A DNA stretch of 7,479 nt from Alphaproteobacteria bacterium (GTDB lineage: Bacteria > Pseudomonadota > Alphaproteobacteria > UBA11222). Every line of letters begins with the position of its first letter. The first letter of the stretch is position 1. This document shows positions 6,770-7,479 of this stretch, piece by piece. The notes under the pieces were generated by a model. The model was not told the DNA's origin, did not search any database, and saw only the letters and a program-made list of their open reading frames with translations. Both the position numbers and the translations under genes were made by a program. The stretch lies in contig DMKG01000157.1 in the NCBI GenBank assembly GCA_003454415.1, positions 1-7,479 on the forward strand, read 5' to 3'.

Positions 6770-6799
6770 ATGGCAGACTTTGGCAAAGAATGGCATACT
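6770..6799 (+). promoter_or_regulatory. Probable parDE promoter and operator with phased TGGCA repeats
   Basis: TGGCA occurs at 6771-6775, 6781-6785 and 6791-6795, exactly one helical turn apart. A short palindrome CTTTG-G-CAAAG (6778-6788) centres on the middle copy. ATGGCA (6770-6775) and CATACT (6794-6799), 18 bases apart, are each 4 of 6 matches to -35 and -10 boxes. ParD-type antitoxins usually repress their own promoters by binding short repeats, so this fits an autoregulatory operator. Binding itself is inferred. Confidence 0.45.
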
Positions 6800-6823
6800 G
6801 GAACGGAAAGGAGGGCCGGACCA

Positions 6824-7075
6824 ATGGCCACAATGAACGTATCCCTTCCCGATCCCATGAAGGAATGGGTTGAGTTGCAGGCGGCGACAGGCCGCTACGC
6901 CAATGCAAGCGATTATGTGCGTGATCTGATCCGCAGGGATCAAGAGCGCGCCGCCAAGATCGCCTCCATGCAGAACCTCATTGATGAGGGTCTGGCAAGC
7001 GGCGAAGCGCAGGGCTTCGCGGTTGATGAGTTTCTAGGCGCAATGCGGAAGAAGCATGGCGTCAAGCAAACCTAA
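6824..7075 (+). CDS. parD: Type II antitoxin, ParD family (ribbon-helix-helix)
   Basis: Antitoxin of 83 residues expected to bind and neutralise the downstream ParE-type toxin and to repress its own operon as a ribbon-helix-helix dimer. The N-terminus MNVSLPDPMKEWVE (4-17) is the DNA-binding strand followed by the first helix. GRYANASDYVRDLIRRDQER (23-42) is the hallmark second-helix region of ParD proteins. The remainder (IDEGLASGEAQGF and beyond) is the toxin-binding tail. The start at ATG 6824 is chosen because AGGAGGG at 6809-6815 lies 8 bases upstream; an ATG at 6770 in the same frame would translate the promoter region, and ATG 6833 is an internal alternative. It overlaps the toxin gene by 20 bases, giving coupled expression. 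Confidence 0.93.
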   Translation: MATMNVSLPDPMKEWVELQAATGRYANASDYVRDLIRRDQERAAKIASMQNLIDEGLASGEAQGFAVDEFLGAMRKKHGVKQT

Positions 7076-7370
7076 ACCCTATCGGCTGAGGCCGTGCGCG
7101 CTTGATGATCTCGAAGCAATCTGGCTCTACACGGCCAAACAATGGTCGGTCGATCAGGCGGATATCTACATCCGCCAACTGACGGCGGGCTTGGACCTTC
7201 TTGCGGAGCAGCCGGAAATCGCCCGCGAACGTCCAGAACTTAACCCACCCGTGCGGGTCTACCCCGTCGGCTCGCATGTCATCATTTACCAGATCGAAAC
7301 CGATCATATCGATATCATCCGCCTACGGCATGGCCGCGAAGATTGGGCGAACGATCCGACATATGGGTGA
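7056..7370 (+). CDS. parE (toxin): Type II toxin, RelE/ParE superfamily (ParE-like)
   Basis: Toxin of 104 residues with the ParE layout: YRLRPCALDDLEAIWLYTAK (9-28), a helical middle (QADIYIRQLTAGLDLLAEQP, 34-53), RERPELNPPVRVYPVGSHVI (57-76) and IDIIRLRHGREDW (85-97). Characterised ParE toxins poison DNA gyrase and block replication; some superfamily members act on mRNA instead, so the target is inferred from family. The conserved Arg-rich C-terminal strand (IIRLRHGR) is present, so it appears intact. Its ATG lies inside the last codons of parD (overlap 7056-7075). This gene is unrelated to the topoisomerase IV parE in the same window despite the shared symbol. Confidence 0.93.
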   Translation: MASSKPKPYRLRPCALDDLEAIWLYTAKQWSVDQADIYIRQLTAGLDLLAEQPEIARERPELNPPVRVYPVGSHVIIYQIETDHIDIIRLRHGREDWANDPTYG

Positions 7371-7374
7371 CAGA

Positions 7375-7412
7375 ACGTTCCGTTACCTATCTGTCCGGAA
7401 CGTACACTTTTT
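7375..7412 (+). terminator. Probable intrinsic terminator after parDE
   Basis: ACGTTCCG (7375-7382) and CGGAACGT (7396-7403) form a perfect 8-bp stem with a 13-base loop. It begins 5 bases after the toxin stop and is followed by a T5 run at 7408-7412. The long loop and 4-base gap before the Ts make it a moderate match. It would also separate the toxin transcript from the opposing tRNA gene. Confidence 0.45.
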
Positions 7413-7414
7413 AG

Positions 7415-7479
7415 TGGCGGAGGGGATGAGATTCGAACTCACGATACGGCTTTACACCGTATAACGGTTTAGCAAACCG
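7415..7479 (-). tRNA. tRNA-Ser (anticodon GCU), 5' part beyond the window
   Basis: On the minus strand the 3' end reads CCCCTCC, G, CCA with an encoded CCA (7415-7417). The T arm is GTGAG-TTCGAAT-CTCAT. A long variable arm (ATACGG, 7-base loop, CCGTAT; 7444-7462) marks a class II tRNA. The anticodon loop TTGCTAA (7469-7475) has anticodon GCT at 7471-7473, decoding AGC and AGU serine codons. The 4 visible anticodon-stem pairs CGGT/ACCG are perfect. The D arm and 5' acceptor strand are cut off by the window edge. Confidence 0.92.

Noticed and set aside
6770..6823. Earlier ATG of parD at 6770
   Set aside because: It would translate the repeat-containing promoter; the strong AGGAGGG points to 6824.
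1..7479. CRISPR arrays, insertion sequences or phage structural genes
   Set aside because: No regularly spaced long repeats, no transposase or integrase motifs and no terminal inverted repeats were seen on either strand.

Overview
The window looks like chromosomal DNA of a GC-rich alphaproteobacterium. The main evidence is a 656-residue topoisomerase IV subunit B with the GGLHGVG and EGDSAGGSAKQARDRATQ signatures usual in that class, an RhlE-type DEAD-box helicase, and mostly G/C third codon positions. This is family-level recognition only; no species can be named.

Layout, left to right. On the minus strand, 22-1398 encodes an RhlE-like RNA helicase. A 244-base divergent spacer follows. Two tandem plus-strand genes (1643-2416 and 2440-3210) encode short-chain dehydrogenase/reductases that are about 79% identical by ungapped hand count and are clearly a gene duplication. 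They converge with a minus-strand operon read from right to left: topoisomerase IV subunit B (4185-6155), a DUF4242/SCO4226-like small protein (3842-4117), then a putative lipoprotein of unknown function (3207-3845). The lipoprotein gene probably starts inside the stop codon of the DUF4242 gene (TTGA). Its own stop shares the palindrome CTAG with the stop of the second dehydrogenase.

The right end is more accessory in character. Between the topoisomerase start and position 6823 there is about 670 bp with no recognisable intact gene. It holds coding-like stretches in two frames that could be a decayed gene plus one small unknown ORF. Next comes a type II toxin-antitoxin pair of the ParD/ParE class (6824-7370). 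Its probable promoter carries three TGGCA repeats exactly 10 bp apart. A hairpin followed by five T residues lies after the toxin. The window ends inside a minus-strand tRNA-Ser(GCU) gene, of which the 3' 65 bases are visible.

How the parts may work together: helicase, topoisomerase and tRNA are housekeeping functions. The tandem dehydrogenases are probably co-transcribed and may act on related substrates, or form mixed oligomers. The toxin-antitoxin pair, gene remnants and tRNA gene together look like a small variable patch beside a tRNA. I did not find strong evidence for a wholly new biological system. The points most worth a second look are the Asn-to-Asp change at the catalytic-tetrad position of the second dehydrogenase, the phased repeats upstream of parD, and the small unknown genes.
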